NCBI RefSeq assembly: GCF_003202205.1
Contig: NZ_PDOG01000001.1
Coordinates: forward strand, 404,507 to 468,506
Origin: Halomonas sp. LBP4
GTDB taxonomy: Bacteria; Pseudomonadota; Gammaproteobacteria; Pseudomonadales; Halomonadaceae
Direction of reading: 5' to 3'
Length of the DNA stretch: 64,000 nt
A model generated the notes under the pieces. It worked only from the letters and a program-made list of their open reading frames with translations, did no database searches and was not told the origin of the DNA. Position 1 is the first letter of the stretch, and each line of letters begins with the position of its first letter. Below are positions 61,407 through 64,000 of this stretch, piece after piece. A program made the translations under genes and the position numbers.

Positions 61407-61907
61407 TCACTTGTCCTCGAACTCCTCGATGTCGGGCACATGCAGCGAGAAGTCCTCCTTGACCTCCTCCATCACCACATAGCTCTTGGACTCCTTGACC
61501 CCGGGCAGGGTCAACACCACGTCGCCGAGCAGCTGGCGATAGGCGGACATCTCGGGGATGCGGCACTTGAGGATGTAGTCGAACTGCCCCGAGACCAGGT
61601 GGCACTCCTGGATCTGCGGCAGCTTGGCCACGGCGCGGCGGAACTCGTCGAACACCGCCGGTGACTGGGTCTCGAGGCTGATCTCCACGAACACCAGCAG
61701 GTTGGCCTTGAGCGCCCGGGGGTCGAGAAGGGCCTTGTAGCCGCGGATGATCCCTGCTCGCTCGAGGCGTTTGACACGCTCCAGGCAGGGCGTGGTGGAG
61801 AGGCCCACCTGGGACGCCAGGTCGACATAGGAGATACGGGCGTTCTCCTGCAGGCAGCGCAGGATCTTGAGGTCGATGCGGTCGAGCGAGCGGGTCTTGG
61901 CTTTCAT
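61407..61907 (-). CDS. lrp: Lrp/AsnC-family transcriptional regulator
   Basis: Encodes 166 residues, close to E. coli Lrp length: N-terminal helix-turn-helix (LDRIDLKILRCLQENARISYVDLASQVGLSTTPCLERVKRLE) and a C-terminal RAM domain (QIQECHLVSGQFDYILKCRI). The start MKAKTRSLDRID fits the family. It is inserted between prmC and moeB and is next to the polyamine operon. True global Lrp and a specialised amino-acid regulator cannot be separated from sequence alone. Confidence 0.88.
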   Translation of the reverse strand: MKAKTRSLDRIDLKILRCLQENARISYVDLASQVGLSTTPCLERVKRLERAGIIRGYKALLDPRALKANLLVFVEISLETQSPAVFDEFRRAVAKLPQIQECHLVSGQFDYILKCRIPEMSAYRQLLGDVVLTLPGVKESKSYVVMEEVKEDFSLHVPDIEEFEDK

Positions 61908-62026
61908 TGTCGTATGGGCAGGCCGGTCAAGGGTGGCTGGACACGCCGCCATGGCAGACGAATCGACTGAAAATCACCATGCCGGTAGCGACTCTCTGGT
62001 GTTCGGTCACGCAATCACGGCAGCAT

Positions 62027-62042
62027 CTGGAATTTTTTCCTG
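62027..62042. promoter_or_regulatory. Lrp-type operator candidate upstream of lrp
   Basis: CTGGAATTTTTTCCTG is a near-palindrome with an AT-rich centre, resembling Lrp sites. It lies about 120 bp upstream of the lrp start in the 181-bp lrp/prmC gap and may mediate autoregulation. Confidence 0.4.
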
Positions 62043-62088
62043 CCACCAGATGTACCACAGGGGGCCGCGCGGCTCCAGTGCCGCACCG

Positions 62089-62936
62089 TCAACGCCGGGC
62101 ATGGAGATACCGGCCCAGGCCGACCCGCTCACGGCCGGCCAGGTCGCACAGGCTCGCCACCTCGCCATAGCCCGAGGCGACGAGGGCGCAGCGCACCGCC
62201 GCGGCCTGCTCGCAGCCGTGTTCCAGCAGCAGCCAGCCGCCAGGCCGGAGGTGGCCCCGCGCCTCGCGCACCAGGTGATGGAGGTCGGCCATGCCCTCCC
62301 CCGCCGCCACCAGCGCGCTGCGTGGCTCGAAGCGCACATCGCCCGAGACCAGGTGTGGGTCGTCGGCGGCGACATAGGGCGGATTGGCGACGATCAGCTC
62401 GAACGCCTCGCCGGCAAGCGCCGCGAACCAGTCGCTCTGGCGGAACTCGGCATTGTCGAGGCCGTGCCGTTCGGCATTGCGCCGGGCCAGCGCCACCGCG
62501 GCCGGCTCCCGGTCGACGCCGAGCACCCGCCAGCCCGGACGCTCGCTGGCAAACGCCAGGGCGATGGCCCCGGTGCCGGCACCGAGGTCGAGCAGCCGCC
62601 CCCGCGGCGCCTCGGCCCGGGCCAGGGCCGCCTCGACCAGGACCTCGGTGTCCGGACGTGGAATCAGGGTGCTGGGGTCGGTGGCAAGCACCAGCCCCCA
62701 GAACTCCCGCTCGCCGGTCAGGTAGGCCACCGGCCGACCGGCGGCGCGGGCCGCGAGCAGCGCCTCGAAGCGGGCACGCTCGTGGCCCGGCGCCTCGCGG
62801 TCGCCCCAGGTATAGAGCCAGGTGCGATCGACCCCCAGCACGTGACACAGCAGCACCTCGGCATCGAGGCGCGCACTGGGCGAACCGGCCCGGTCCAGGC
62901 GCGCCGTCGCCCGCGCCAGCAGGGCATCCAGGCGCA

Positions 62937-62937
<1 letters not shown>
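62089..62937 (-). CDS. prmC: Peptide chain release factor N5-glutamine methyltransferase
   Basis: Encodes 282 residues: an N-terminal helical domain and a SAM-binding methyltransferase domain with LDLGAGTGAIALAFA and the catalytic VANPPYVA. It methylates the glutamine of the GGQ motif in RF1 and RF2. The ATG overlaps the prfA stop by one base (TGATG); a GTG one codon earlier is also possible. Confidence 0.95.

Positions 62938-64000
<1,063 letters not shown>

Overview
This is a GC-rich gammaproteobacterial chromosome segment. Gene order and protein sequences fit the Halomonadaceae (Halomonas or a close relative). The first half follows the core locus known from Pseudomonas (algW, his, murA, mla, kds, lpt, rpoN, ptsN, tldD, yhdP, rng, mre, gat) almost gene for gene. 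I saw no tRNA, rRNA, CRISPR array, prophage or intact insertion sequence.

Region 1 (1-31188) is a housekeeping block. It opens with the end of a DegS/AlgW-type protease. Minus-strand genes follow for histidine synthesis (hisG, hisD), murA, ibaG and the Mla phospholipid transport system (mlaF-E-D-C-B). The plus strand then carries a CaCA antiporter, kdsD, kdsC, lptC-lptA-lptB, rpoN, hpf, ptsN, rapZ and the NPr gene. This puts Kdo synthesis, LPS export, sigma-54 and the nitrogen PTS in one run. After pmbA, yjgA, tldD, yhdP, rng, maf and mreBCD comes the plus-strand gatCAB operon.

Region 2 (31259-43033) is a polyamine and agmatine catabolic region. It holds a PuuR-like regulator, a secreted Gly-rich protein, a LuxR-type regulator, an M20 amidase/carbamoylase, a class III aminotransferase, agmatine deiminase, the minus operon puuD-spuC-puuC, and a divergent puuA. 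Together these can take agmatine or putrescine to GABA or succinate, by transamination or by gamma-glutamylation.

Region 3 (44126-52234) is a tetrahydrofolate-linked demethylation module. It contains a DmdA/LigM-type GcvT-like methyltransferase, a divergent methylene-THF reductase, a dimethylglycine dehydrogenase/GcvT fusion, a GlxA/AraC-type regulator and formate-THF ligase. The gene set suggests stripping methyl groups from an N- or S-methylated osmolyte and oxidising them to formate. This is the least standard part of the window.

Region 4 (52255-60393) is a minus-strand polyamine uptake operon, puuB2-potG-potH-potI-potF-puuA2-puuB1. It joins an ABC transporter to a second glutamylpolyamine synthetase and two FAD oxidases. 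Region 5 (60633-64000) holds moeB, an Lrp-family regulator, prmC and a prfA truncated by the window edge.

Non-coding signals of note are a sigma-54 promoter match in front of rpoN, a 53-bp direct repeat duplicating the 3' end of rpoN, a REP-like inverted pair, several long bidirectional terminators, and repeat motifs at the catabolic promoters.
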